This document shows positions 11,401 through 25,339 of a stretch of DNA of 64,000 nucleotides, in pieces. The DNA is from Sinotaia quadrata (taxonomy: Eukaryota > Mollusca > Gastropoda > Architaenioglossa > Viviparidae). The stretch spans positions 73,751,663 through 73,815,662 of the forward strand of contig CM054177.1 in assembly GCA_028829895.1 (NCBI GenBank). Direction: 5' to 3'. Both the position numbers and the translations under genes were made by a program. How positions within the stretch are numbered: position 1 is the stretch's first letter; the number at the start of each line of letters is the position of its first letter. The notes beneath the pieces are model-generated. The model was given only the letters and a program-made list of their open reading frames with translations, did no database searches and was not told the origin of the DNA.

Positions 11401-14400
11401 GCTTCTTGAGGATGTTATCAAGGTAACGGAAGACGCTGCTAGGGCCGAGGAGTCTAATGAGGCTCTTGTCCACGTTGTGCTTCAGTTCTTGCTGAATTTC
11501 GCCCAAGTTCAAGTCCGGCCATCGAGGGTGAGAGTAAAGAGTGGACAGATACCTGGATCAGAAATGGAAACAATTTATTATTATCGATTAGTTTCGATAT
11601 ACTCGATGTTTTACATATTTATTACGTCACTTTCTTTCTCATCGCTTCACACAATTATAATAATTTCACTATCACAATCTGTAGTGAGAATTTTCACACA
11701 ATTATAATAATTTCACTATAAATATCTATAGTGAGAATTTTCACACAATGATACTTAAAAAATTAATTTAAAATAATGTTTTCGTGTTGTTGGTTTCTTC
11801 GTTGTTTTTTTTAAGTTTGGAAGTAAATTTGGAAGTACGTTTAGAAGGAAGTTTGGAAGTTTGGAAGTTTGGAAGAAAGTTTGGAAGTTTGGAAGTTTGG
11901 AAAGAAGTTTAGAAGTTTTGAAAGAAGTTTGGAAGTTTGGAAGGAAGTTTGGAAGGAAGTTTGGAAGGAAGTTTGAAAGGAAGGAAGTTTGAAAAGAAGG
12001 AAGGAAGTTTGGATGGAAGGAAGTTTGGATGGAAGGAAGGAAGTTTGGATGGAAGGAAAGAAGTAAGGATATTGGTTGTTGATACATATATACAGAAATG
12101 TTAAGGCAGATTTATTTTCTGCATTCACTTTATTTTCCCGGAATCTTTCCCTAAGATTGGAACGCACCATGATGACCCGGAGAGCCCACACGCGTACGTT
12201 GTACAGTCAAGCAAGCCTGATTCCGCCAATGCCTTGAACGCGCCGCTATAACCCGTCATAGCCCGGAAACCGCCACCCGATCCAATCACAGCGATAGTCG
12301 GAGCCTGCAAGTTAAGAAACACGTCTTCTGCTGAAAATGGTAATACATTGCAAATGTCATGAGAATTTAAGCATTTCTATTAATCACTGCAAGAACATAT
12401 GGAGTTTCTATTTTCGGGTCAGATTTCTTATGACGAAACAGAACATCATGCTCGCTTGTTTACGGGTGAGTGTGCGTGGGGGCTGCGGAGGGTGGTAAAA
12501 TATCAGATTAGTGTCAATATTTGCCCTGCAGTCACACGCCCCATTAGATATCCTGAAACCTGCTTTTTGGAAACATCATCACATGAAAAGCGTTGCGCTT
12601 TATTTGTAACGGATGTTTGTGGTGTTCATGTTGTATCCGTACTTTGTGGTGTTTATGTTGTATCCGTACTTTGTGGTGTTCATATTGTATCCGTACTTTG
12701 TGGTGTTTATGTTGTATTCGTGCCTTGTGGTGTTTATGTTGTATTCGTAGTAGTATGTGAGTTTTCTTTGCTGACCGCAAAATGTATAATATTTCAACAG
12801 TGGTTTTAAATATTGAGTTCTTCATGAAGAGATGCCTGTTTTTAAACCTCGCCACAATAGTTTTAGATTCCAAGTTATGTGTGAAGAGATTTTTGTTTTT
12901 AGGCATTGCCGCGATCGTTTTACATACTGAATTTAAGAGATACATACTTTTAAAACTTGCCGCAATCGTTATTTTTACACAATGAATTTAAGAGATACAT
13001 ATTTTTAAAACTTGCCGCAATAATTATTTCTACATAATGAATTTTGACACCTTAGCTTAATAGTTTCACATAATGACTCCTTCATTAAGGGATATCGATT
13101 TTTAAACCTTGCCGCAATAATTTACACATTGACTCCTTCGTTAAGGGATATCAATTTTTAAACCTTACCTCATCAAGAGTCTGGGGACCCTTTTCTCCGA
13201 GTAGTCTGTTCAGTCCCTGAAAGACTTTCTCTTTACGTTTTCTCATGAATTCCTTTTCTTTGTCGCTCAAGCAGAGACTGTAGCGAAGAGTGGGATTTTG
13301 ACTGAAATCGAACATCATACTTAATTAGTTAGGATGCGAATGTCAATAGTATATTTATCCGCTAATATTTCTAATGTCATAAAAATTTCCTTGCGGATTT
13401 TACATCACTGGATCCTGGTCCTCATAACGTTTTGTAGTGTAGTCTCTTTTTTTTAAGGACTAAAATAGAATGGGGTGTCTACAAAGTCCATATAATGCTT
13501 ATGTACTATCTCTCTGCCTGACTATCCCTACATTTTTCTAGTGCCTGGTTGTCTGTACATTTATCTGGTGTATATGTCTGTCTGCCTATCTGTCTGCCTG
13601 GTTGTCTGTACATTTATCTAGTGTATATGTCTGTCTGTCTATCTGTCTGCCTGGTTGTCTGTACATTTATCTAGTGTATATGTCTGTCTGTCTATCTGTC
13701 TGCCTGGTTATCTGTACATTTTTCTAGTGTATATGTCTGCCTGGTTGTCTGTACATTTATCTAGTGTTTATGTCTATCTGTATGCCTGGTTATCTGTACA
13801 TTTTTCTAGTGTATATGTCTGTCTGTTTATCTGTCTGCCTGGTTATCTGTACATTTATCTTGTGTATATGTTTATTAGTCTGCCTAGTTATCTGTACATT
13901 TTTCTAGTGTATATGTCTGCCTGTCGAGGCTTCTATTCTATATTATAGTCTGTCTATCTGTCTGCCTATTTATCTAGTTTGACTATATATCGAAGTGTCA
14001 GTTTTTCCATGTGTCACTTTATATATTCATTTCGTCTGTTTCTATAATATTCAGTTCTTTTATTTGGTCTGTTTATCTTGCTATTTAGGCAGTATATGGT
14101 TCTTTATATGTACCTATTTGTATTTTTAGCTGTCAATCTATTTAGTCTACATCTCTATTATTCAGTCTGTCTATTTAGAGATCAATTTTTTTCTAATCTA
14201 TCTGCCAAACGGTGAACTGGTACAGTCTGTATGTATGTGTGTTTATCTAGTATGCCTGTATGTGAAATGATTAATCTGTCTGTTTTTCTAGTCATCTATT
14301 ATGTATGCTTATTTGTCTAGCTAGCTAATCTGTCCACATGTTTATTGTCTAGTCTGTGTATTATAATTTAATATGTGTTTCAATCAATTTATCTGGTGTG

Positions 14401-14731
14401 TCTATACAATGCAGTATGTGTATCTATTTATCTATTTGTCTATATAATTTAGCTTGTGAATGAATCTATTTATCTAGTTTGAATATCCTTATATTTATAA
14501 TATATGTATGTGTCTGTCTGTTTGGTCTGTGTCTCTAGTTTGTCTATCTATCAATGTATCTAGTCTGTATGTGTAAACGTCTTTCTACCTAGGTTTGACT
14601 ATATTTATCTAGATTATCTATCTAATGTCTATTTATGCATTTTCTCTTTTGCATTTGCTGCCTGAAGTGCTAGAAGCCTAGAGAGTCTTGTCAGATATTT
14701 TCAGAGCGCTAAGAATTTAAATACTGCCACT

Positions 14732-14791
<60 letters not shown>

Positions 14792-17700
14792 CAAATACTT
14801 ACTCCCATTGAAGATGGAGCTCAGCATGGACCTCTGAAATCTGTGCACAAACAAAGAAGCAAACTGGATAAATAAAAAATATTACACAGTGGAAAGTATA
14901 TGTATAACCATCTAACGGTTCTAACCGGTAACACATGTAAGACATTGAAGTACTTACTGATGGTTGCCGTGTGGGCTGCCAGACCGCCTGATAACTAATC
15001 ACAAGGAGTGAGTGAGTGAGTGAGTGAGTGAGTGAGTGAGTGAGTGAGTGAGTGAGTGAGTGAGTGAGTGAGTGAGTGAGTGAGTGAGTGAGTGAGTGAG
15101 TGAGTGAGTGAGTGAGTGAGTGAGTGAGTGAGTGAGTGAGTGAGTGTGTGCAAGCTTGAAGAACTAGATTGTCACATTCAATAACTGGAAAAGCACTCCT
15201 GAACTGCGGGTTAGATTACAAGATAAGAAATTGATTTTTTTTTTAAAGAAAGAAAACAGAAGACAAAGAAGATAAGTGAGCATCACAGCAGCAGTGAAAT
15301 AAGTGAACAACATATTACATTAATTTTCACATAGGCTCCAGCAACATAATACATTAAAGAGCAACAACAACAACAAAAGTAGTGAGTACATTAGAGTGGT
15401 TCAAAAAGGAAGGAATGACTGAGAAACAACATTAGACTGCAAAATGTTTGAATTTATTTATATATATCACAGAAGGGAAAATTCAGTTACATCCGCCCAT
15501 CAGTTCCAAAAGAGTGAAAGAAGAAAGTAGCTTAGAAACCATTACGTTACGTATTGCACTCATAATCACTCATGACACACATCTCAGTGACTGCAAATTC
15601 ATTAACAGCCATGCAGTAACTTTCACATCGAAACAGGATTCACCCCAACCATTCGTAGGAAGACCGTGACCCACCAACAAAATTCAAGTGCTTCATTGGG
15701 CAAAAGCAGAAAAACAAAAAAAACAAATCCGGTTTATTTACGAATGAGTCAAGGCAAGTTGTCTCACCCCATTGAAAATAAACACCTCAGTCTGCCATTT
15801 CCCCATCTCTCCAATCTTCTCGATGTTGTAGTAAACCGTTCCCATGTTCTGGTCGAGGTTGAGTGGATTTGCTTCCATGAGAGTTATTTCTGGAATCCGT
15901 AGAAGAAATGCAGTCAGTTTACAGGAGAAGAGACTGTTGTTGATGTTGTTTTCGATTTGTTCTTGTTTAATTTTTAAAATAATGTGTACGCCTGTCATTA
16001 TTTTACAAAGAGACTGCTTAATGCAGCTATTTGTTGTGGGCAGAGTTACTGAAATAATTTTATCGTCGGGTAGAGTGGGGGGTTTGTGTACTTTGCTATA
16101 TGTATAGCTGTAGTATTAATCAGCCATCATAAAAACTGAGGAATAGGTTATAAAGTATTACATACATATTTACAATTTATTCTTTTTCATTGACAAATAA
16201 ATTAATTGTTGAATTGTTGTAGATGGAATCTAGCAAGTTAAAACCAAATAATGATCGAATCATACACAACAAATGGTGTACTAAATTAAAATAATTATGA
16301 CTGGTGTCGGAAGTATTCATAAATAAATCATGAATATATAAAAGGTAAATGTAAACTGTGGACTATCCACGTAAAGCAAACCTAGTGGGGAAAAAAATCA
16401 CTGAATTACCGTCACATAATTAATTAATGATATCCCTGTGAGTACAAACAAAATATTTTGGTGCATTCATTTGGAGTGTATTAAGTCAAAGTACGTCGGG
16501 AACACAAAGTCACATGAAGACAGTTTGCCTATGTCCAAGCACGTAAAATAACAAGAAATTTAAAGTGCTCAATAAATATACCAAACATTCACGTTTAGAG
16601 TCATGGTTTGTGTTAAGGGATGAGAATCGACGAGTAATTATCGAAAAGTTTTGACCACTCAGTGGATTGTAGAATCACTTGGCGTGTATATGAGTGCAAA
16701 TTAACGAACCGTCAAACATAGAATAAATTAAATTATAGGTTAAATCCAAATGAGCAAATGAACACAAACTAAGAGGTGTTGTAATTTACAATCATGAGAA
16801 AGGCGTACATTTCGCATATTACAATCTCGAGAAAGACTTAGTAATCGAATTATTTTACCTTCTCGAGAAACGCGTACTAACCAAGGATGTTGCTCTGTCA
16901 AAAATGCGTACTAACCGAGGATGTTGCTCTGTCAAAAACGCGTACTAACCGAGGATGTTGTTCTGTCAAAAACGCGTACTAACCGAGGATGTTGCTCTTG
17001 TGAAAAACGCGTACTAACCGAGGATGTTGCTCTGTCAAAAACGCGTACTAATCGAGGATGTTGCTCTGTCAAAAACGCGTACTAATCGAGGATGTTGCTC
17101 TGTCAAAAACGCATACTAACCAAGGATGTTGCTCTGTCAAAAACGCGTACTAACCAAGGATGTTGCTCTGTCAAAAACGCATACTAACCGAGGATGTTGC
17201 TCTGTCAAAAACGCATACTAACCGAGGATGTTGCTCTGCGAGAAGTTGACGAAAAAGGTGAAAGTTTCGTTCCACACTGGGTTGCAGTCGTTGTCAATCG
17301 TCCGGGTTCTCTTCCTCCCTTCCGGAGCTGTCTTTATTCGGAGTATCACGTAAGGATCTGGAGTATCAACTGCGTGGGATAGAGAAAACAAATATCAAAC
17401 TGCCAGTTAATTATCAACACCGTCGTCATAATCATTCAAACATCGTTACCATAATAATCATGGCTCTTTCATTCATTATCATCTATCAACAACAGCAGGA
17501 TCGTCGTATTTCACAACCTTGTTAGCGTCACCATCTATCACCAGTCACCAGTCGTCATAATTAGCATGCCTATTTAAAGAGATCGCCGTCTTTATCCACA
17601 ACACCGGACATAATAGTCACTTACGACATCAAAGCACAAGTGTTATTAATGTGGCCGCCATCAATACAGTAATGAGGTCATCATGACCATTTCTGGAGTC

Positions 17701-20700
17701 GTCATGATCAGTACTGATACATCGTAACAAGTAGTGACGTCATCGTGATCAGTACTATCATCGTAACCAGTACTGACGTCATCACGGTCAGTACTGACGT
17801 CATCATGATGGGTACTAACGTCACATAATTTACTTCGACATCTACATTAATATTTCGTACTTTTTGCTAGGCGTATATAATTATAATTCACGTAGCAAGA
17901 AAACAAAAGTATGTTAAATAGTCATTCTTAAAACGAAAAACAATAGTAATATTAGTAGTCACAGTGCTAGTAAAAGGAAGTAATAGTAGTAATTGAAGCT
18001 TCAAAAACTGTTAAAGCATTAATTTGTTTTAATGTACGAAACAAAGCGTAGTAATATATTTATTTCATTATAACTGATCATATAGAGCTGGTCATGCATG
18101 CACTTTTTCGGGTTTCCGTTTTCGTCCATTTCTCGGAACTGCTCCACAAAAATGTGACATATTGAGAAGAGAAGGACGAGAAAGAGAAGGAGGGGTACAG
18201 TTATACCTTTCATGCAGCAAAATAACAATACCCCGTGTACATGCAGGTGAATGCAACGTTAAAAGGCAAAGCGACATGAGAAAGGGAAGAAAGGAATGGG
18301 TGGAGAGCAAAGAACGGGATGAGTGAAAAAAAAATGCCTCACTTGTTTTGACACCAATTGAGAAAATGTAACGACTGCTTGCTGAGTGCAAGCATATGAG
18401 ATACGAAATATATATTCGCGAAATCAACGGTGCTTGATTTTAAAATGGATTTTAAGCAGAAATAGACATAACCATATAAAGAGTGAGTGAGTGAGTGAGT
18501 GAGTGAGTGAGTGAGTGAGTGAGTGAGTGAGTGAGTGAGTGAGTGAGTGAGTGAGTGAGTGAGTGAGTGAGTGATAAATACAAGTAAAACCTGACACCAG
18601 ACATTACAAAGTAGATACCGCATCAAGTGATCTGAGTCTTGAGAGAGAGACTGCAAATAAGTTAGAACGGGGGATGAAATAACATAAATTTACTCACTGA
18701 CAAACTAAAGTCTATAGGATGCATAAACTGTATTTTATAGTCCTAAACTATACCAAAAATGAACTCCTAGTTTCACAAACATACAAACAACAACAAGAAG
18801 CTCGAGGCAAGATAGATTCTTTCCCTTTCAGTGACAAACAAATTCACTCGAAACACAGAGTCAGGATGATGACAGCTTTCGGCTGTCAGTTAATTTTGCT
18901 GCCTGGCACGAGGTATGCTGCTGTTGTGAAAGTTGAAGATGGTGAAAGACAGAGTGGAGTGTTGCTGATAGAAAAGTTGAGGAGTGGCGATGATCTAGAA
19001 AGAAAAAAAAACACTTACTGAGATCTTGCGCCCAGCCATTAGTAATGTTGCGTCCACGCAATACCTTGACAGTGAGGATCAAACAGGGCAAGTGTTGGAC
19101 CTGCAAAATAGACGTTTTTCATGCTGCTATTTCTTTGCTTTCCTTACAAAGCACAACTCTGACATTTAAACTTATTTTACAAAATAAATTCACTTTTAAA
19201 ATCACACACTGGCCATACGAGAATGTATATACTGGTGAAAAACTAAGTGCAATTTTACAAAAATTCTACATTGTAAAATTTTAATAATTAAAAAAATATC
19301 TATTTATTGAAAAGGGGAAACCACATTTATTTTAATGTTAATTCATGAATTCTACATTTAATATCAAATTCTAAAACCTCTTATGTAATTAGTGGTGGGT
19401 GAATGGGGGTGGTAAAGAAAAGGTCACGATATATTGCAGGTATATGTTTTAGTGCTCACATTATTCCAATTATTGTAAACTTTTTGGGCGACACAAATCA
19501 TTAATAACATTTAAGATTACACAAATCTTTCTTAACTTTTGAGGTTACACAAATCATTACGAACTTTTCAGGTTACACAAATCACTACGAACTTTTCAGG
19601 TTACACAAATTATTATGAACTTTTCAGGTTGCACAAATTATTATGAACTTTTCAGGTTACACAAATTATAATGAACTTTTCAGGTTACACAAATTATGAT
19701 GAACTTTTCGCGAAACTAAAGTTACGATACTATGCAAACTATATTCCCTGGTAATCAAACCGTTTCACAATTAAATTAAAATTAAGATGTCTTCATGCCG
19801 ACACATAAATTCAATGCACAAATCTATTTTGCTGACCAATGACCTGCAGACATAAATGGTTCTGCATCTCAAATATGACCTAAAACGACGTCATTGACCT
19901 GGACAATGTTTAAACGCTAATTATAGAAGTATTCAATAGACGGCTGAAGTCGGACAAGAGAAACAAAAACGCGTTAAGAAAGATCAAAACTTATGAATTT
20001 TTTAAATTGACGTCACAATCCTGACAGGTTATCTAATTGTAGTAGCAGTCAACAGATGGTCGAAGTCGGACAGAGGAAACAAAAGGGGCATTAAGAAGAG
20101 CATCAGCGGGAGATAATTTTGGGATTATTTTTCATTACCTAACAGTTTGGAATTTTCTGACTTGCAAAATGTTGTGTCCAGGATGAAAGAGAAATATGCA
20201 TGAAAGCAATTTATTGTCACATATTCGTGAAATATCGAACTGCTTTGGCTGGCTGTCACATTCCAGACAGTTCAGTTCAAATTCATTCTACATAAAAATT
20301 TACGAGATTTTTTGTGGGGATTTTTTATGATCTCCGCTTGGACATTAAATTCAAATTTAGTTCACGTTAAAAAGTTTCGAAATCGTCTTCTGAAGCTCGC
20401 TTGCCCCCACCTTTCTGATCCTCACCCCCAATAAAATAATGCAAGTATTCACGACTAAGCAATTATGTCAAGAATGGCATAAGACATCAGCTTTGTACGT
20501 CAAATGAAATCTGACAAAACGCTCTAACTAGTCTAACAGATAAAGGTTTGTCCTTGAAGCAGTTAAAGAAGATCTATTTTGATTTTGACCCAAACCTTTT
20601 AACCTTCCAAAATAAAAATTCAGTAATAAATGCTGTCAAAGTTATGCTGTAAAATGAAACGGCGCGTGACATTAAGCATTATACATCCGTTGGAGTCTAA

Positions 20701-20836
20701 AGCAACATTTCAAGCAGTTACAATATGTATTCGTGACTGAAATAATATCTACAGTGCTTGTCAAATGACTGGGGGCGGAAGTAATGCCTATTGTGGTCAT
20801 GCACAAATGTATCTTCTACCTATTACGCAGTTGCAG

Positions 20837-20874
<38 letters not shown>

Positions 20875-23800
20875 CGATTACAGTACTTCGGATCGCTTCA
20901 CAATGTTTCTTTTTAAAATGTTTCATCTTTTCGTTTCATGGACCAGTAAACATAGCATAGCCTTGCCAACTCAGCATAACGTTCAAAAAGCCCATGCTTC
21001 TAAACACTAAACCCATTTTGTTGTATTTCTTTTCTGAAACTCTGAGTTGTAGTTAACATAACCGGTTTGTTGTTGAGGTTTCGGGTGTGGTAGCTGAAGA
21101 GAAGTGCTTGTTGACGAGATTTGTGATGTTCCAGTTGATTGGCGTAAAAAGATAAAGTTCCTGTTTGCTGTAATTGCTGTGCATACATGACAACACTTCG
21201 AATTAGTTTGAAAGGGTCAAGTGCACTTGTACTCATTTATTTCGTACCAGCGATTCATCCGCTCTACCCGTCACGCATCAATCAACAAATGTCACAAGTC
21301 CTCCGTCACGCGCGAGATAGTGCAGGTCGGGAATTAAATAACGACCCAATTTCCTCGTGCCGGTTTTATACTGGGGGGAGTTTAAGTACAAATAAGTTAC
21401 GCTACCTGTGAAAATTAAAACAAATACTATGTCCATTGAATGGCCACGAACAACCCAATGGAAAGTCACACAAGTTTTCTGTCTATGCGTGCGTGAGTGC
21501 AATTTGTTTTCAATGAGTTTGAGGTGTTTTTTGTCTAGTGTGACCACATAAGCACAGGCTGTACTGCGTCTGTGAGTCATCATTTTTTTTTTTTTTTTGG
21601 GGGGGGGGTGCAAACAGAAGCGTTAAATTAGTGGCTAAATATAGATACTGGTATATGACACCTGTCCTGCATGTGTGCGCTGGAGCTAGTGTGTTTGTGT
21701 GTGTGCGCGCGCGTGTATGTGTGTGTGGTGTATATAAATATGAGTGTATAAGTGTGTGTGTGTATGCGTGTGTTTGTGTATGTGTTTCTAAGTTTGAGTA
21801 AGTGCGTACGGTTTACAAGTGTATGAGTGTGTTCACAGTTGTGTGAAATTTGTGTCTACGCATGCGCACGTGTTGAATGTACGTGGCTCCTATGCATGCA
21901 AGTGTATACATGTCTGTGCTTATGGTATATTCAGGAGTGTGCGTCTGTTCGTCTATGTGTACTTGAGAAACGATGCCAGAATAAGGAAAGAAGAAAATGA
22001 TAAACTCTATGAGCGCTTTGTTTCTATAATCCTGTGCGTGATGCGTGCGTACATGTGAGAGGAAATGAAGGAGACAGAGATAAATCGTACCACAGTTAAA
22101 CTGCGTGTAAGCATTTGTGCATGCGTGTTTATATCTATTGGATGGATGGATGGATGGATGGATGGATGGATGAATGGATGGATGGATATGAAGAGTACGA
22201 GTAAAGACCAGGTCCGTAACTAGCGAAAACGTCTGTCACCGTATAAATGCTTCACGAACTTTCTAACAATGCTTAAAAATGTCAAGTCTATCACCATTAC
22301 AATTTTCTCAAGCTGAAGCGACTTTAGCGCCTAACAGGAGTATATCCTGCATAAAGAAACAGGAGTATATCCTGCATAAAGAAACAGGAGTATATCCTGC
22401 ATAAAGAAACAGGAGTATATCCTGCATAAAGAAACAGGAATATATCCTGCATAAAGAAACTACATTTCGCAATGAAGCTTTAAAATGACTGTGAAGTCAC
22501 ACTAAAGTTTACTGAAATTTTACAATTCGTCCCATTGAAAGTCCGCGGACTGCGTAAGGAAATATATATTATTACTGAAAGTTTGCTGTCAAACCGCACT
22601 TTTGTAGAAAATATACTACATCAAAATCCAACCGAAATTCGAATATATTGTACAATAAGAATTATGTGGGGATATCAGTACAAGTTAAAAGCACTTTGTC
22701 AAATTCACACTGAAACATACTTCTTACAAACAATATACCGTTATAACAACACTGATATACACTCTACTACTTTACTTCCTCAAATTGCAATAAATACACA
22801 TAACTCAAAAAGAAATGCCTCACAGCGCGCAAATCCTCACATTGGTAAGTAGTTGACTATGCACTTGACTATAATCGCGTCTCTTACAAAACGGCATTCC
22901 TGAAATATCTAACTAATCAATCCCTACCGTGGCCTAATATGTTGTGACATTTCAAGTATTCGTGGGGCAAGTGTCAACGTTATTTGTTTACTATTTCTAT
23001 TTTAAAGTATGTACGTGGGGAGGGGGGGGGAATTTCTGAAATCTTTATTATACATACGTAATTTTGATAATGACTGCTTGAATGTGGTAGAGATGTCAAT
23101 CACATGAAGGTACGTGTGTGTAAACGCATGTGAGTGCCTATGTGTGAGTGTGTGTGCGTTCGCGTGTGCGTACGTTCGCACCACGTCGAGTGACACGTGC
23201 TTGCAATATTTCTTTGTTACTAGAAGTTGGCTGTGGAGTACTTCTCTAAAACATTGCGTAGTGGAGTAAATTTGCCTATCCCCATTTCTAGACTTAACTG
23301 TTATATAAACTGTTAAATTGTCGAAGTGACCCGACCTTGGGCACTCCTTATGATGGTATTTTTGTAAGTGTCAGAGTTAGATTAAACACCGAGCTGAAAA
23401 TATGCTAGACATTGCTGATTTACGAGAAAGAGCCCAGCCAGTGGCAATCAAAAGTTCATCTGCTGTAGAGAATTTTATTATCTAATCACTTGAATTTGGC
23501 AAGACGTCGGGTCATGAGAGGCATCCATTAGCTTAATGGTGAGTTAACTAACTGATTGAGAGAGAATGGACTTAGAAATATTTCGTGCATTTTGCTATTG
23601 ATATATTATACTTATGTTTATGTAGAGATGTATTATGTGGACTATTATTTCTACAAATTAACTATGGTACTTATATATATTGTATGCTAAACACTTGATA
23701 TTTTTTTCTAGTGAACCCACTCATAAAACTATTATGCTGTATTTATTATACTGTATTGACCTAATAAGTACTGCTGCAGGAAACTGTAAGATGAGACTTG

Positions 23801-25242
23801 AACGTAAGAGAGAATGGAATTAAAGATGAATAAACTGGAATCTTAATGTTTGTCCCTATTTATATTTTATAGGGAATAAGCAGCCTTTTCTTGCTTTACC
23901 TGAATCTCCTGAATTACTGATTATAAACTGCTACAACCATGGTAGACCTGAGAAGTATCTGCTGCAGTGTGTAACTGTAAGGAATACACTGCACTCTGTT
24001 GAAGTATGGTGGCAAAGTATGCTGACTACATCTAGCAATTTCGGGTACAAAAGTTACTGGAAATTGCTACACTTGTTGTTCTGCCTGGGTGAGCTAATAT
24101 GGCAGAGAACCAGATGGCCTCGAGAGAATATCGGTTAGTCAGTGTTCTACAATTTGAGAAGGAAAACTCGTGGAATTGACAGTAATAATGTGAACAATGA
24201 AAAGTGCAAGAAAGACTACTGCGGCTTCGTCCTGACATTGTTATGTAGAAACTATTATCACTTATCTCTAATAAGTCCATTTCTGTTTTCTGATAAGAAC
24301 TATCTTTGTGATTTGTCAAGACACTAATCTGTCAAATTGTGTTTTAGGATATAAGACTTTATAGGTATTAAAATTATTTGAACGTGTTTTCATGGAAATA
24401 TTGATGACAAGTAATCATTTTCATTGCATTTATTATATGTATATTTGATTGTTGATTTAATGCATTTATTGACCTTCCTACACATAATGATAACCTTATG
24501 TCGGAAAAGAAGGGGGGGGGGCTCACTAAATATAGATTAAAAGACGAATTTATCTTCTCTTTAGTAACAAGTTTTCCAACTACGGAAATAGTGTGTGATG
24601 GTTAATGTTTGCCTTTAATGTTGTGAAGAGGGAAATCATTTACAGCGCACCACATCTGCCAAGCGAGAAAGTAGATTGGTGCCTGCTGGAGAATTATAAA
24701 TAACATAAATTAAGATTCTCATCATTTGTAATTAGTTATGGATGATTAATTAATTAAAAATAACCATTAGCTAGGTGGCGGCGTTAGCGTCACACGTTGT
24801 AATTCTTCTTACTCTGTTAACAGAAGTTGGCTAGGGATTAATTCTCTATAAAGTTGTAATTCATCATATTTGTATAAGCCCTGACGGACTTCTCAGAAAT
24901 GTAATGGTGCATGGTTCTCGTGGATTCCTGGCTGCTGCTCACCTATCAATCAACCGCAATGAACCACAATGACTCAGTAAAGGAAATATATGAAGCTTGC
25001 CTATGTAAGCTGTACGGTTATTCAAATTAGCACTGAATATGCGAGTTCGCAATGTATACATGTATATGCATATTAAATCAACAAAGGGGTAAAGAGACAT
25101 TTCAAATGTCATCTACATATTCAACCCACCTTTTTATTCAAAGAAATTGCTAAGAAACAGAAAGATAATGTGAAGACTTTCACAAAGATTCATTCCCTAA
25201 CTAAATAACAGAATATTTGACTGGCCAGTTACTTGAATGAAT

Positions 25243-25339
<97 letters not shown>

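Noticed and set aside
16873..17237. CRISPR-like array (regular 34-bp repeats)
   Set aside because: The repeats are contiguous with no unique spacers and derive from an exon edge in a eukaryotic gene.
17358..19018. A missing microexon for C2 loop 1
   Set aside because: An initial choice of the inner acceptor left loop 1 short; moving to the AG 12 nt upstream gives IDTPDPYV, so no extra exon is needed.
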